From assembly GCF_002751875.1 (NCBI RefSeq), contig NZ_NMZM01000001.1, positions 248,001-312,000 of the forward strand: DNA of 64,000 nucleotides, read 5' to 3'. The notes beneath the pieces are model-generated. The model was not told where the DNA came from. It ran no database searches and worked only from the letters and a program-made list of their open reading frames with translations. Position 1 is the stretch's first letter. Each line of letters begins with the position of its first letter. Positions 36,962 through 46,139 of this stretch are shown piece by piece. This DNA is from Oceaniglobus indicus (GTDB lineage Bacteria; Pseudomonadota; Alphaproteobacteria; Rhodobacterales; Rhodobacteraceae). The position numbers were made by a program, and so were the translations under genes.

Positions 36962-37474
36962 TCAGCGCTTGGAGAACTGGAAGCTCTTGCGGGCCTTGGC
37001 CTTGCCGTATTTCTTGCGTTCCACGACACGGCTGTCGCGGGTCAGGAAACCGGCCGCCTTCAGCGCGCCGCGCAGGGACGGATCATAGAGTTGCAGCGCC
37101 TTGCTGATGCCGTGCTTGACCGCACCGGCCTGACCGGACAGGCCACCGCCCTTGACGGTTGCGTAGACGTCGAATTGGCCTTCGACGTTGGCCACCGTGA
37201 ACGGCTGGCGCAGGATCATCTGCAACACCGGACGCGCGAAATATTCGGCGTAGGGAATGAAGACACCCTTGCTGTTGCGGATCAGGAACTTGCCCGATCC
37301 CGGCTTGATCCAGACGCGGGCGACCGCATCCTTGCGCTTGCCCGTGGCATAGGAGCGGCCGAATTCGTCGCGCACCTGTTCGTGCAGCGGCGCGGAGTCG
37401 GGCGTGGCGAGATCGGCGCCGGAAACGGCGGCGTTCAACTCGTCGAGGGATTTAATTTCGTCGGCCATGCTCAT
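36962..37474 (-). CDS. rpsI: 30S ribosomal protein S9
   Basis: 170 residues: a 40-residue acidic N-terminal extension found in alphaproteobacteria, then the S9 core ([60 protein letters not shown]) and the basic tail QFSKR, whose last residues reach the P-site tRNA. It overlaps rplM by four bases. A strong terminator follows. Confidence 0.99.
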   Translation of the reverse strand: MSMADEIKSLDELNAAVSGADLATPDSAPLHEQVRDEFGRSYATGKRKDAVARVWIKPGSGKFLIRNSKGVFIPYAEYFARPVLQMILRQPFTVANVEGQFDVYATVKGGGLSGQAGAVKHGISKALQLYDPSLRGALKAAGFLTRDSRVVERKKYGKAKARKSFQFSKR

Positions 37475-37932
37475 GCGCTCCGGGTGTTTTTCTTGTTCAG
37501 GACTTTCACGTCCAGAACGTCGGGGTTCTGCGCCTCGTGGGGATGATCACCACCGGCATAGACGCGCAGGTTGGTCATCTGCTGGCGCGACAGCTTGCCG
37601 CCGGGCAGCATCCGCTTGACGGCCATGGTGACAACCCGCTCGGGGTGCTTGCCTTCCAGGATCTGGCCGGTGGTGCGCGACTTGATCCCGCCCGGATAGC
37701 CGGTGTGCCAATAGTTCGGCTTGGCCCGCTTGTTGCCGGTCAGTTGAACCTTCTCGGCGTTGATGACGATGACGTTGTCGCCCATGTCCATGTGCGGCGT
37801 GAACGACGGCTTGTGCTTGCCCCGAAGGCGCATGGCGATGATCGAGGCAAGACGGCCCAGAACGACACCTTCGGCGTCGATCAGGATCCATTTCTTGTCG
37901 ATATCCGCCGGGGTCGCGGTAAAGGTTTTCAT
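37471..37932 (-). CDS. rplM: 50S ribosomal protein L13
   Basis: 153 residues with the full L13 fold ([71 protein letters not shown]). First gene of the rplM-rpsI operon, with an AGGA site and a clear promoter upstream. In other bacteria L13 can repress its own operon through the leader; here the short leader holds a small hairpin (GCGCC-N5-GGCGC) but I cannot say it is used. Confidence 0.99.
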   Translation of the reverse strand: MKTFTATPADIDKKWILIDAEGVVLGRLASIIAMRLRGKHKPSFTPHMDMGDNVIVINAEKVQLTGNKRAKPNYWHTGYPGGIKSRTTGQILEGKHPERVVTMAVKRMLPGGKLSRQQMTNLRVYAGGDHPHEAQNPDVLDVKVLNKKNTRSA

Positions 37933-37986
37933 GTGAGCGTCCTGTAAAGTAAGAGAGCGCCGCAGGGGCGCCGTCCGGATGGCGTG

Positions 37987-38014
37987 GTTCTAACCGACTG
38001 CGCGCCACAGTCAA
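37987..38014 (-). promoter_or_regulatory. predicted sigma-70 promoter of rplM-rpsI
   Basis: Minus strand TTGACT, 16 bases, TAGAAC, about 55 bases before the rplM ATG. Five and four matches to the consensus hexamers. Confidence 0.6.
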
Positions 38015-38031
38015 TCGGCATCTGCGCAATT

Positions 38032-38076
38032 AAAACGCGCGTTTTCAAAGCGTTGTAAATACGGTATTTGAATACC
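38032..38076. promoter_or_regulatory. two inverted repeats between rplM and speD
   Basis: AAAACGCGCGTTTT (38032-38045) is a perfect 14-bp palindrome. Eighteen bases on lies GGTATT-TG-AATACC (38063-38076), a perfect six-base inverted repeat. A third hairpin, GCGGGCC-N6-GGCCCGC, is at 38096-38115. They fill the 354-base divergent gap and may be protein sites for speD, rplM or both. Confidence 0.4.
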
Positions 38077-38178
38077 CCACGAAAACGGCGCCGCGGCGGG
38101 CCAACTGCGGCCCGCGGGCAACACCCCACCCTCGGAACGCGGGCAAATGTTTCGAAAACGACTTGCACGGGGCGGAAA

Positions 38179-38283
38179 TGACCCCTAGGTGCACCCTACG
38201 AGCGGGACCGATCCCAACCCCGGCCGACAGGTCGGGGGGGCGCTAAGGAACCACGGATACAATCTACTGGTAGAAAGGGGTCA
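38179..38283 (+). promoter_or_regulatory. structured speD leader with paired ribosome binding site and upstream frame
   Basis: TGACCCCT (38179-38186) is the exact complement of AGGGGTCA (38276-38283), which contains the speD ribosome binding site AGGGG. Between these arms are hairpins GGGA-CCGA-TCCC (38204-38215) and CCCCGGCC-GACA-GGTCGGGG (38218-38237). The whole folds as a closed multibranch structure that would hide the ribosome site. A 22-codon frame starts at ATG 38178 and ends in TAA 38244-38246. It has four Arg codons, two of them AGG and one CGA, next to a CTA. It could be a leader peptide. No known riboswitch class fits. The start of transcription is not known. Confidence 0.45.
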
Positions 38284-38286
38284 GCC

Positions 38287-38799
38287 ATGGATGGCGCGCA
38301 CCTCTTCCAACTGGGGACTGGTCTGGAGACAGGCGCCCAAGCGGAAGATCACCACGGCAGCGATGCCGCGAACGCAAACCTGACTCGCGACATCTTCGAC
38401 GAAGATCGCGACGATCACTTCATTCGCCGCGGCGGCAAGGTCTTTGCCGGCACACATCTGATCATCGAGGTGGTGAACGGCACCGGACTGGACGACGAGG
38501 CGCGGATTCAACAGGCGTTCCGCGATTCGGTCGACCTGTGCGGCGCGACGCTGCTGCATATCCACACCCACAAGTTTTCGCCCCAGGGCGTTTCCGGTGT
38601 GGCCGTGCTGGCCGAAAGCCACATCTCGGTGCACACTTGGCCCGAGATCGGGTATGGTGCCTTCGACGTCTTCATGTGCGGCGATGCCGATCCATGGCGC
38701 GCCGTCGATGTCCTGAAGGCGGCCTTCGCCACCGATGACGTGCGGGTGCGCGAGCTCTTGCGCGGCGATGGCCTGGTGTGCGAAGCCGCCGCCGCCTGA
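38287..38799 (+). CDS. speD: S-adenosylmethionine decarboxylase proenzyme
   Basis: Makes decarboxylated S-adenosylmethionine, the aminopropyl donor for spermidine. 170 residues. Self-cleavage would occur between Glu110 and Ser111 in VLAESHISVHTWPE, turning Ser111 into the pyruvoyl cofactor. His116 and Cys131 sit at the spacing of the processing and catalytic residues in the bacterial enzyme. The 45-residue N-terminal extension before the core is usual for alphaproteobacterial SpeD. The leader described upstream may control translation. speE follows 162 bases downstream. Confidence 0.96.
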   Translation: MDGAHLFQLGTGLETGAQAEDHHGSDAANANLTRDIFDEDRDDHFIRRGGKVFAGTHLIIEVVNGTGLDDEARIQQAFRDSVDLCGATLLHIHTHKFSPQGVSGVAVLAESHISVHTWPEIGYGAFDVFMCGDADPWRAVDVLKAAFATDDVRVRELLRGDGLVCEAAAA

Positions 38800-38819
38800 A
38801 CATTGCGCAAGCCGCGGAT

Positions 38820-38852
38820 GCCTTCGGCGAGAGTATTTGGATCAGTAAGAAG
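38820..38852 (-). repeat. intergenic repeat copy B (inverted, diverged)
   Basis: Read on the minus strand: CTTCTTACTGATCC then AAATACTCTCGCCGAAGGC. It lies 20 bases after speD, in the opposite orientation to the other copies, and has three or four changes. Confidence 0.7.
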
Positions 38853-38961
38853 CCGGGCGTTGTTTCCGGCTTCTTACGCGCCATATTCGGCCACCGGCAC
38901 TGAACGGCACCGACCGCCCGCCGTGAAAGTACGGCGCGCAACCAGACCGAAAGGAGCACCC

Positions 38962-39816
38962 ATGACCAAGCTTGACGGCTGGACCCTTGAGCGGCTGCAC
39001 GCCGATCATGCCCAGGCCCTGCGGGAAACGCGGGTGCTGTATGACAGCGCGACCGAGCATCAGCGGCTTCGGGTGTTCGAGAACCCGACGTTCGGGCGGA
39101 TCATGACGCTGGACGATGTCGTGCAGGTGACCGAGGGCGACAATTACATATACCACGAGATGCTGACCCATGTTCCGATCCTGGCCCATGGCACGGCGAA
39201 GCGGGTTCTGATCATCGGTGGCGGCGATGGCGGCATGGCGCGCGAGGTGTTGCGCCACGCCACCGTCGAACATGTCACGATGGTGGAGATCGATGCCGGC
39301 GTCGTGGAGTTTTCCAAGCAGTATCTGCCCGCGATTTCCGACGGCGCCTTCGACGATCCCCGCCTGAAGCTGGTGATCGCCGACGGCGCCGCCTTCATGC
39401 GCGACACGGCGGGCGGTTTCGACGTCATCATCGTCGATTCCACCGATCCCGTCGGGCCGGGCGAGGTTCTGTTCACCGACACGTTTTATGGTCATGCCCA
39501 ACGCGCCCTGACGCCGGGCGGGATCCTTGTGACGCAGAACGGTGTGCCCTTCGTGCAGGGTGATGAGTTGACGAACACGATGCGCGCGTTCCGGGCCCTG
39601 TTCGCCGATGCGACCTGTTATCTGGCCACCGTGCCGACCTATGCCGGCGGGCCCATGGCCTTTGGCTGGGGCACGAACGGCGATGCCCGGCAGGTTCCGC
39701 TGGCCGAGCTTGAATCGCGGTTCCGCACCGCGGGGCTGACCCCCGGGTATTACACGCCCGAGGTGCACAAGGCCGCCTTCGCCCTGCCCGGCTATGTGGC
39801 GCGCCTGATGCCCTAG
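38962..39816 (+). CDS. speE: spermidine synthase (polyamine aminopropyltransferase)
   Basis: Transfers the aminopropyl group from decarboxylated SAM to putrescine. 284 residues. The Rossmann core shows LIIGGGDGGMAREVLRH, the SAM-binding Asp/Glu in VTMVEIDAGVVEFSK, DPRLKLVIADGAAFM, and the active-site loop DVIIVDSTDPVGPGEVLFT. The N-terminal beta domain has DNYIYHEMLTHVPIL. The ATG follows AAGGAG; a longer in-frame start would run back into the repeat. Works with SpeD. Confidence 0.96.
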   Translation: MTKLDGWTLERLHADHAQALRETRVLYDSATEHQRLRVFENPTFGRIMTLDDVVQVTEGDNYIYHEMLTHVPILAHGTAKRVLIIGGGDGGMAREVLRHATVEHVTMVEIDAGVVEFSKQYLPAISDGAFDDPRLKLVIADGAAFMRDTAGGFDVIIVDSTDPVGPGEVLFTDTFYGHAQRALTPGGILVTQNGVPFVQGDELTNTMRAFRALFADATCYLATVPTYAGGPMAFGWGTNGDARQVPLAELESRFRTAGLTPGYYTPEVHKAAFALPGYVARLMP

Positions 39817-39910
39817 GCTGGAATCCCGGCTTTGCGTATTTAACTTGCCCGTCATAACAATGCGTTGGCGGACCCGGCACAGATCGGGGCCGCGAAACGA
39901 CAGGCAGCGA

Positions 39911-39940
39911 TTGCACCCAACATTCAGGCTCTGGTATAGT
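39911..39940 (+). promoter_or_regulatory. predicted sigma-70 promoter of gyrA
   Basis: TTGCAC, 18 bases, TATAGT; about 45 bases before the gyrA GTG. Confidence 0.6.
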
Positions 39941-39984
39941 GCGGACAACAAAATATAGTTCCCAGACCAGAGGCATCGAGCGAC

Positions 39985-42732
39985 GTGAGCGATACGCCAG
40001 AACCCCCTGAAAACGATGGTGAAAATGTGCCGGCACCGGTGTCGCCCACCGGGCCGACGATTTCCGTCGCCGACGAGATGCGCACGTCATTCCTCGACTA
40101 CGCGATGTCGGTCATCGTCAGCCGTGCCATTCCCGACCTGCGCGACGGGTTGAAGCCGGTGCATCGCCGGATCCTCTATGCGATGCATGAAACCGGCAAT
40201 ACCCACGACAAGAGCTATCGCAAATCGGCCCGCCCGGTGGGCGACGTCATGGGCAAATACCACCCCCACGGCGATTCCGCGATCTACGAGGCGCTGGTGC
40301 GCATGGCCCAGGACTTTTCCATGTCGCTGCCGCTGCTGGACGGTCAAGGCAACTTCGGGTCCATGGACGGCGATTCCGCCGCGGCCATGCGATACACCGA
40401 GGTGCGCATGGATCGCCCGGCGCAAAGCCTGCTCGCCGACATCGAAAAGGACACCGTCGATTTCCAGGACAACTACGACGGCAAGGACCGCGAGCCTTCG
40501 GTCCTGCCGGCGCGCTTTCCCAACATGCTGGTCAACGGCGCGGGCGGCATTGCCGTCGGCATGGCCACCAACATCCCGCCCCACAACCTGGGCGAGGTGA
40601 TCGACGCGACGCTGGCCCTGATCGAGAACCCCGACCTGACGTCCGAAGACCTGATCGACTATGTCCCGGCGCCCGATTTTCCCACCGGCGGCGTGATCCT
40701 GGGCCGCTCGGGCGCGCGCAAGGCCTACCTTGAAGGGCGCGGCAGCGTCATCATCCGCGCCAAGACCCGGATCGAGGAGATCCGCAAGGACCGCTATGCC
40801 ATCGTGCTGGACGAAATCCCATATCAGGTGAACAAGGCCACGATGATCGAGAAGATCGCCGATCTGGTGCGCGAGAAGAAACTGGAAGGCATCTCTGCGG
40901 TCCAGGACGAATCCGACCGCATCGGCGTGCGCGTGGTGATCGAACTGAAGCGCGATGCCACGCCCGAGGTCGTTCTGAACCAGTTGTTCCGCTTCACGGC
41001 AATGCAGACCTCGTTCGGCTGCAACATGCTGGCGCTGAACGGCGGGCGGCCCGAACAGCTGACCCTGCGCGATTTCCTGTCGTATTTCATCGGCTTCCGC
41101 GAAGAAGTCGTGGCGCGACGCACCGCATTCGAATTGCGCAAGGCGCGCGAGCGCAGCCATATCCTGTGCGGCCTGGCCGTCGCCGTGTCCAACGTCGATG
41201 AGGTCGTGGCGACGATCCGCGCCTCGCTGGATCCGGCCGAGGCGCGCGCAAAGCTGATGGAGCGGGCCTGGCCCGCCCACGAAATCGCCCCCTTCATCCG
41301 GCTGATCGACGACCCCAGCCATACGGTGAACGAAGACGGCACCTACAACCTTTCCGAAATCCAGGCCCGCGCGATCCTGGAGCTGCGCCTGCAACGCCTG
41401 ACCCAGCTGGGCGTCAAGGAAGTCACCGACGAGCTTGAGGAACTGGCCGCCAAGATCAAGGATTACCTCGACATCCTGCGCTCGCGCGAGCGGATCATGG
41501 CGATCATCTCGGACGAGCTGAGCGAGGTGCGCGAACAATTCGCCGTGCCGCGCCGCACCGAGATCGTCGACTGGTCCGGCGACATGGAAGACGAAGACCT
41601 GATCGAGCGTGAAGACATGGTCGTCACCATCACCCAGTCGGGATACATCAAGCGCACGCCCCTTCACGAGTTCCGCAGCCAGCGACGCGGCGGCAAGGGC
41701 CTGTCGGGGATGTCCACCAAGGACGAGGATGTCGTTACCACCCTGTTCGTGGCCAACACCCACACGCAGCTTTTGTTCTTCACCACCGACGGCATGGCCT
41801 ACAAGCTGAAGACCTGGCGCCTGCCCATGGGCGGACGCACCTCCAAGGGCAAGGCGATTGTCAACATCCTGCCGATTCCCACCGGCGTTTCCATCGCGGC
41901 AATCATGCCCGTGGACCGGGACGAAGCGGATTGGGACGAGCTCCAGATCGTCTTCGCCACCTCCGCAGGCACCGTCCGGCGCAACAAGCTCAGCGATTTC
42001 ACCAATGTGAACCGCGCCGGCAAGATCGCCATGAAGTTCGAGGGAGAACACGAAGACACCAAGCTGATCAACGCGCGGATCGCTTCACCTGACGACGACG
42101 TGATGCTGGTGACCAATTCGGGTCGCGCGATCCGCTTCCGCTCCAGCGACGTGCGGATCTTCAACAGCCGCGCGTCGGTCGGCGTGCGCGGCATCCGCCT
42201 GTCGGGCGATGATCATGTGGTGTCGATGGCCGTGATCCGCCACTTCAGCGCCACCCCCGAGGAACGCACGACCTATCTCAAGATGCGTCGCGCCATGGCG
42301 GGTCTGACCGACGACGTCGAGGTCGACGACGAAGACCAGGCGGATGAAGATCAGAACTTCACCCAGGATCGCTATGCCGAGATGTCGGCCGCGGAGGATC
42401 TGATCCTGACGATCACGGCACAGGGATCCGGCAAGCTGTCGTCATCCCACGATTATCCCGTGCGCGGTCGTGGTGGTCAGGGTGTCATGGCCATGGATTC
42501 ACGGATGCGGGGCGGACCGCTTGTCGCCTCCTTCCCCGTCGACATCCACGATCAGATCATGCTCGCCACGTCCAAGGGGCAATCGATCCGCGTTCCGGTT
42601 CAGGGCATCTCGTTCCGCTCGCGCGCCGCGGGCGGGGTCAAGGTGTTCGACACCGGCCCGAACGAGGAAGTCGTGAGCGTCGCATGGATCGCCGAACAAG
42701 GCGAAGACGACCCCGAAACACCGATCGAATGA
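39985..42732 (+). CDS. gyrA: DNA gyrase subunit A
   Basis: Breakage-reunion subunit of gyrase, 915 residues, GTG start. The winged-helix core has [11 protein letters not shown], the quinolone region [20 protein letters not shown] and the catalytic Tyr137 in MRYTEVRM. The GyrA box SQRRGGKG near 565, needed for DNA wrapping, marks it as GyrA not ParC. A six-bladed C-terminal domain follows, with an acidic insert near 770-790 ([15 protein letters not shown]). At the position of E. coli Asp87 there is Glu102, with Ser98 at the Ser83 position; Glu there is usual in many topoisomerase IV proteins. Confidence 0.98.
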   Translation: MSDTPEPPENDGENVPAPVSPTGPTISVADEMRTSFLDYAMSVIVSRAIPDLRDGLKPVHRRILYAMHETGNTHDKSYRKSARPVGDVMGKYHPHGDSAIYEALVRMAQDFSMSLPLLDGQGNFGSMDGDSAAAMRYTEVRMDRPAQSLLADIEKDTVDFQDNYDGKDREPSVLPARFPNMLVNGAGGIAVGMATNIPPHNLGEVIDATLALIENPDLTSEDLIDYVPAPDFPTGGVILGRSGARKAYLEGRGSVIIRAKTRIEEIRKDRYAIVLDEIPYQVNKATMIEKIADLVREKKLEGISAVQDESDRIGVRVVIELKRDATPEVVLNQLFRFTAMQTSFGCNMLALNGGRPEQLTLRDFLSYFIGFREEVVARRTAFELRKARERSHILCGLAVAVSNVDEVVATIRASLDPAEARAKLMERAWPAHEIAPFIRLIDDPSHTVNEDGTYNLSEIQARAILELRLQRLTQLGVKEVTDELEELAAKIKDYLDILRSRERIMAIISDELSEVREQFAVPRRTEIVDWSGDMEDEDLIEREDMVVTITQSGYIKRTPLHEFRSQRRGGKGLSGMSTKDEDVVTTLFVANTHTQLLFFTTDGMAYKLKTWRLPMGGRTSKGKAIVNILPIPTGVSIAAIMPVDRDEADWDELQIVFATSAGTVRRNKLSDFTNVNRAGKIAMKFEGEHEDTKLINARIASPDDDVMLVTNSGRAIRFRSSDVRIFNSRASVGVRGIRLSGDDHVVSMAVIRHFSATPEERTTYLKMRRAMAGLTDDVEVDDEDQADEDQNFTQDRYAEMSAAEDLILTITAQGSGKLSSSHDYPVRGRGGQGVMAMDSRMRGGPLVASFPVDIHDQIMLATSKGQSIRVPVQGISFRSRAAGGVKVFDTGPNEEVVSVAWIAEQGEDDPETPIE

Positions 42733-42738
42733 TACCGA

Positions 42739-42790
42739 CCTCCGGCGGGGCGACAGGTTTTTTCTTGCCTGAAATACTCCCGCCGGAGGC
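42739..42790 (+). repeat. intergenic repeat copy C with an extra inverted core
   Basis: Core AAATACTCCCGCCGGAGGC at 42772-42790, preceded by a T-rich stretch instead of the usual left half. CCTCCGGCGGG at 42739-42749 is the exact complement of CCCGCCGGAGG at 42779-42789, so the site can form an 11-pair stem, with six T residues in the loop. Between gyrA and trmFO. Confidence 0.75.
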
Positions 42791-42834
42791 TCCCGTCCTT
42801 TCAAAGTGCGCCCATGCCCGCTACATCCCGTTCC

Positions 42835-44190
42835 ATGAACAAGACAGTGAACATCGTGGGCGGCGGCATGGCCGGGTCCGAAGCCGCCTGGCAGGCCGCC
42901 AATGCCGGTTTGAACGTGGTCATCCACGAGATGCGCCCCAAGGTGGGCACCTTCGCCCATCGCACAGGCGATCTGGGCGAAATGGTATGCTCCAACAGCT
43001 TCCGCTCGGATGACAGCGAACAGAACGCCGTCGGGCTTTTGCATTGGGAAATGCGAGCCGCGGGCGGCCTGATCATGGCCATGGCCGACAAACACCGCCT
43101 GCCGGCCGGTGGCGCCTTGGCCGTCGATCGCGATCCTTTCGCCGCCTCGGTGACCCAGGCGTTGATGTCCCATCCCAACATCACCGTCGAACCCTCTGAA
43201 ATCACGTCGCTTCCGGCAGACGGCCACTGGATCATCGCGACCGGCCCCCTGACCTCGGGCGCGCTCGGCGCGGCGATCCGTGCGGAAACCGGCGAAGAGG
43301 CGCTGGCCTTCTTCGATGCCATCGCGCCCATCGTCCACTTCGATTCCATCGACCTGTCGAAGGCCTGGATGCAATCGCGCTATGACAAGGGCGAGACCGA
43401 GGAAGAGCGTACCGCCTATCTCAACTGCCCCATGGACAAGGCCACCTACAACGCCTTCATCGACGCGCTGCTGGCCGCCGACACGACCGAATTTCACGAG
43501 GGTGAAACCGCCGGCTATTTCGACGGCTGCCTGCCGATCGAGGTGATGGCCGAACGCGGTCGCGAGACGCTGCGTCACGGCCCGATGAAGCCGGTCGGCC
43601 TGACCAACCCGCATCAACCGGATGTGAAGCCCCACGCCGTGGTGCAACTGCGGCGGGACAACAAGCTTGGCACGCTCTACAACCTCGTCGGCTTCCAGAC
43701 CAAGATGAAGTACGGCGCGCAAACCTCTGTCTTGCGGATGATTCCGGGCCTTGAGGACGCGCGGTTCGCCCGTCTCGGCGGGATTCACCGCAACACCTTC
43801 CTGAAGTCGCCGGTCCTGCTGGACGACCAGATGCGCCTGAAATCCCGGTCCAACATCCGCTTCGCCGGCCAGATCACCGGCGTCGAGGGTTATGTCGAAT
43901 CCGCGGCCATGGGCCTGCTGGCGGCACGTCTCGCCATCGGCGAACTCACCGACACGCCGCTGCCGCCGGTGCCCCCGACCACCGCCATGGGCGCGCTCGT
44001 CTCGCACATCACCGGTGGCGCCGATGCAAAGACCTTTCAGCCGATGAACGTCAATTTCGGCCTCTTTCCCCCGGTCGATGGGCTGAAAGGCGGGCGTCGC
44101 GGCCGCAAGGACCGCTACAAGGCCTATACCGACCGCGCCAAGGCCGACTGGACCGCATGGCTGGCGACGCAGGCCGCCGTTCCGGCGTGA
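42835..44190 (+). CDS. trmFO: methylenetetrahydrofolate--tRNA-(uracil-5-)-methyltransferase TrmFO
   Basis: Folate- and FAD-dependent enzyme making 5-methyluridine at position 54 of tRNA. 451 residues. The FAD dinucleotide fold starts at [18 protein letters not shown]. Further typical parts are [12 protein letters not shown] (with the conserved Cys), [39 protein letters not shown], and [30 protein letters not shown] is the usual family start; an ATG seven codons upstream is possible. The stop overlaps the gluQRS GTG. Confidence 0.95.
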   Translation: MNKTVNIVGGGMAGSEAAWQAANAGLNVVIHEMRPKVGTFAHRTGDLGEMVCSNSFRSDDSEQNAVGLLHWEMRAAGGLIMAMADKHRLPAGGALAVDRDPFAASVTQALMSHPNITVEPSEITSLPADGHWIIATGPLTSGALGAAIRAETGEEALAFFDAIAPIVHFDSIDLSKAWMQSRYDKGETEEERTAYLNCPMDKATYNAFIDALLAADTTEFHEGETAGYFDGCLPIEVMAERGRETLRHGPMKPVGLTNPHQPDVKPHAVVQLRRDNKLGTLYNLVGFQTKMKYGAQTSVLRMIPGLEDARFARLGGIHRNTFLKSPVLLDDQMRLKSRSNIRFAGQITGVEGYVESAAMGLLAARLAIGELTDTPLPPVPPTTAMGALVSHITGGADAKTFQPMNVNFGLFPPVDGLKGGRRGRKDRYKAYTDRAKADWTAWLATQAAVPA

Positions 44191-45095
44191 CCCTCACCAC
44201 CCGGTTCGCGCCGTCGCCCACCGGGCCGCTGCACCTTGGCCATGCCTATTCCGCCTTGCTGGCGCATGACATGGCGCGCGCCGAAGACGGCCGTTTCCTG
44301 CTGCGGATCGAAGATATCGACCCGGCGCGCTGCCGGCCCGAGTGGGAGGCGCGCATCATCGACGATCTCACCTGGCTCGGCATCCGGTGGGACGCGGAAC
44401 CGATGCGCCAATCCGAACGCCACGCCGCCTATGGCAGCGCGCTGGATGATCTCTGGTGCCGTCATCTGCTGTTCGGTTGCTCCTGCACCCGCCGCGATAT
44501 CGCCGATGCGCTGTCGGCGCCGCAGGAAGATGGCGCACCGATCATCGGGCCCGACGGCCCGGTCTATCCCGGCACCTGTGCGCCGGACGACCCCGCCGCC
44601 CCCCGCCCATCGGTCAGGCCAACGCACTGCCATCTGCGTCTCGACATGACGGCCGCCCTGATTGCATGCCAGGAACAGATCGCCACCCCCTCGGCTGACG
44701 ATCCCGGCTTGGCGTTCACGGAAACCGGTCCGCACCATCACGGGCGCGTCGTCACGCCGCCCACCTTCTATCGCGACCACATCGGCGACATCGTCCTTGC
44801 GCGCAAGGATTTCGGCACCTCCTATCACCTCTCGGTCGTTCTGGACGACGCGGCGCAGGGCATCACCCATGTCGTGCGCGGTGAAGACCTGTTCGAGGCC
44901 ACGCGCATCCATGTCCTGCTGCAACACCTTCTTGGCCTCGCCACCCCGGTTTATTACCATCACGGTCTGATCCGCGACGACAGCGGCCGGCGTCTGGCTA
45001 AACGCGACGACGCCCGCGCCCTGGCCAAGTACCGCAGCGAAGGCGCCACGCCCGACGATATCCGGCGCATGGTCGGTCTTCGCCCTTCTTCCTGA
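44187..45095 (+). CDS. gluQRS: glutamyl-Q tRNA(Asp) synthetase
   Basis: Truncated paralogue of glutamyl-tRNA synthetase that attaches glutamate to queuosine in tRNA-Asp. 302 residues, lacking an anticodon-binding domain. The HIGH-type motif is HLGH (16-19) in [18 protein letters not shown], the KMSKS-type motif is LAKRDDA near 285, and the zinc ligands Cys98, Cys100, Tyr127 and Cys131 fit the GluQRS pattern. The GTG start lies in a GTGA overlap with trmFO, so two tRNA modification genes are coupled. Confidence 0.95.
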   Translation: MTLTTRFAPSPTGPLHLGHAYSALLAHDMARAEDGRFLLRIEDIDPARCRPEWEARIIDDLTWLGIRWDAEPMRQSERHAAYGSALDDLWCRHLLFGCSCTRRDIADALSAPQEDGAPIIGPDGPVYPGTCAPDDPAAPRPSVRPTHCHLRLDMTAALIACQEQIATPSADDPGLAFTETGPHHHGRVVTPPTFYRDHIGDIVLARKDFGTSYHLSVVLDDAAQGITHVVRGEDLFEATRIHVLLQHLLGLATPVYYHHGLIRDDSGRRLAKRDDARALAKYRSEGATPDDIRRMVGLRPSS

Positions 45096-45112
45096 CCGAA
45101 AACTCCCGCGCG
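45084..45112 (+). repeat. intergenic repeat copy D (degenerate)
   Basis: CCTTCTTCCTGACCGAAA then ACTCCCGCGC. It has lost one base of the core and supplies the stop codon of gluQRS (TGA at 45093-45095). Confidence 0.5.
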
Positions 45113-45123
45113 CGCTTGTGCCG

Positions 45124-45483
45124 TTACACCATGGGCGCCATGATCTCGGTCTCTTCACCCTCACGGATCGCAGTATAGAAACAGGACCGCCGGTTGGTAT
45201 GACAGGCCGGCCCCTCCTGGCGCACCAACGCCAGAAGACAGTCGCGATCGCAATCTAGCCGCAGTTCGACAAGGTGCTGCACATGGCCGCTGGTCTCGCC
45301 CTTGACCCAGAAGTCACCGCGCGAGCGTGACCAATAGGTGACCCGTCCCGAGGCCAGCGTGCGCGCCACGGCGTCGGCGTTCATCCACGCCAGCATGAGA
45401 ACCTCGCCGGTTTCCGCCTCCTGCGCGACGACAGGAAGAAGACCGGCGGCATCGAAGCGAAGACTGGCAGGGTCAAAGGACAT
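45124..45483 (-). CDS. hisI: phosphoribosyl-AMP cyclohydrolase
   Basis: Third step of histidine synthesis, opening the adenine ring of PR-AMP. 119 residues, single-domain HisI without the HisE part. Core motifs: [27 protein letters not shown], the metal site DCDRDC, and the tail [15 protein letters not shown] with the conserved Cys and His. No other his genes are adjacent, as is common in alphaproteobacteria. Divergent from the scaffold gene across 71 bases. Confidence 0.96.
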   Translation of the reverse strand: MSFDPASLRFDAAGLLPVVAQEAETGEVLMLAWMNADAVARTLASGRVTYWSRSRGDFWVKGETSGHVQHLVELRLDCDRDCLLALVRQEGPACHTNRRSCFYTAIREGEETEIMAPMV

Positions 45484-45554
45484 CGGGCAAACCTTTTCAA
45501 CAGGGGGGATCCGCTCTATCTACGGGGCATGGGCGACAAGGGAAAGCAGATGCC

Positions 45555-46004
45555 ATGGCCGAGAGCGATCTGATCAAACTGTATTCGGGACGTATCCTGG
45601 CGCTGGCTGCGGACATGCCGCACACGACCCCCCTTGCGGCGCCCCAAGGCAGCGCGCGCAAACGCTCGCCGCTGTGCGGCTCGACGGTGACGGTTCAGAT
45701 CGTGACCGAGAACGGGCGCATCTCGGATTATGCCCAGGACGTCAAGGCCTGCGCGCTGGGACAGGCCGCCGCGTCGGTCGTGGGCGCGAACGTCATCGGC
45801 CGCAGCCGCGCTGAAATCGAACACGCCCGCAGCCAGTTGAAGGCGATGCTGACCGCCGGTGGCCCGGTCCCGGACGCGCCCTTTGACGGTCTGGAAGTCC
45901 TGCAGCCCGCCAAGGATTACCGCAATCGTCACGCTTCGATCATGCTGGCGCTCGACGCCACGGCCGAGGCATTCGCCGAGGTCGAGAAATCCGCCTGCGC
46001 CTGA
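45555..46004 (+). CDS. iron-sulfur cluster assembly scaffold, NifU/IscU N-terminal type
   Basis: 149 residues resembling IscU. Two of the three usual cluster ligands are in place: Cys41 (SPLCGSTVTV) and Cys66 (VKACALGQAAASV). At the third position there is His126 (YRNRHASIMLALDA) where IscU has Cys. A last Cys is two residues from the C terminus. Such divergent scaffolds are known in alphaproteobacteria, usually as stand-alone genes. The exact client is unknown. The gene lies alone between hisI and the RTX gene. Confidence 0.8.
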   Translation: MAESDLIKLYSGRILALAADMPHTTPLAAPQGSARKRSPLCGSTVTVQIVTENGRISDYAQDVKACALGQAAASVVGANVIGRSRAEIEHARSQLKAMLTAGGPVPDAPFDGLEVLQPAKDYRNRHASIMLALDATAEAFAEVEKSACA

Positions 46005-46084
46005 CCCGTCGCATATGATAGCGTCTTCCGCCGCACTTGGCTGCGGCATGGGCTGCTGGCCTTGAAGATCGATCCCCGCCCAAG

Positions 46085-46115
46085 AAAATAGCCGGAGCCA
46101 AAGGCCCCGGCTATT
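46085..46115 (-). terminator. intrinsic terminator of the RTX gene
   Basis: AATAGCCGGAGCC-AAA-GGCCCCGGCTATT with one mismatch; on the minus strand it is followed by TTTTC. 25 bases after the RTX stop. Confidence 0.85.
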
Positions 46116-46139
46116 GCCGTGTCGTGTCAGGTCGGGTCT

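Noticed and set aside
37929-38168. 79-codon minus-strand frame upstream of rplM
   Set aside because: It covers the rplM promoter and palindromes and has no protein-like features.
38179-38283. Known riboswitch class for the speD leader (SAM-I, SAM-II, SAM/SAH, speF leader)
   Set aside because: The conserved cores of these classes are not found; the leader is reported as unassigned.
40087-42051. 654-codon minus-strand frame opposite gyrA
   Set aside because: Antisense shadow of a highly conserved gene with no recognisable protein features.
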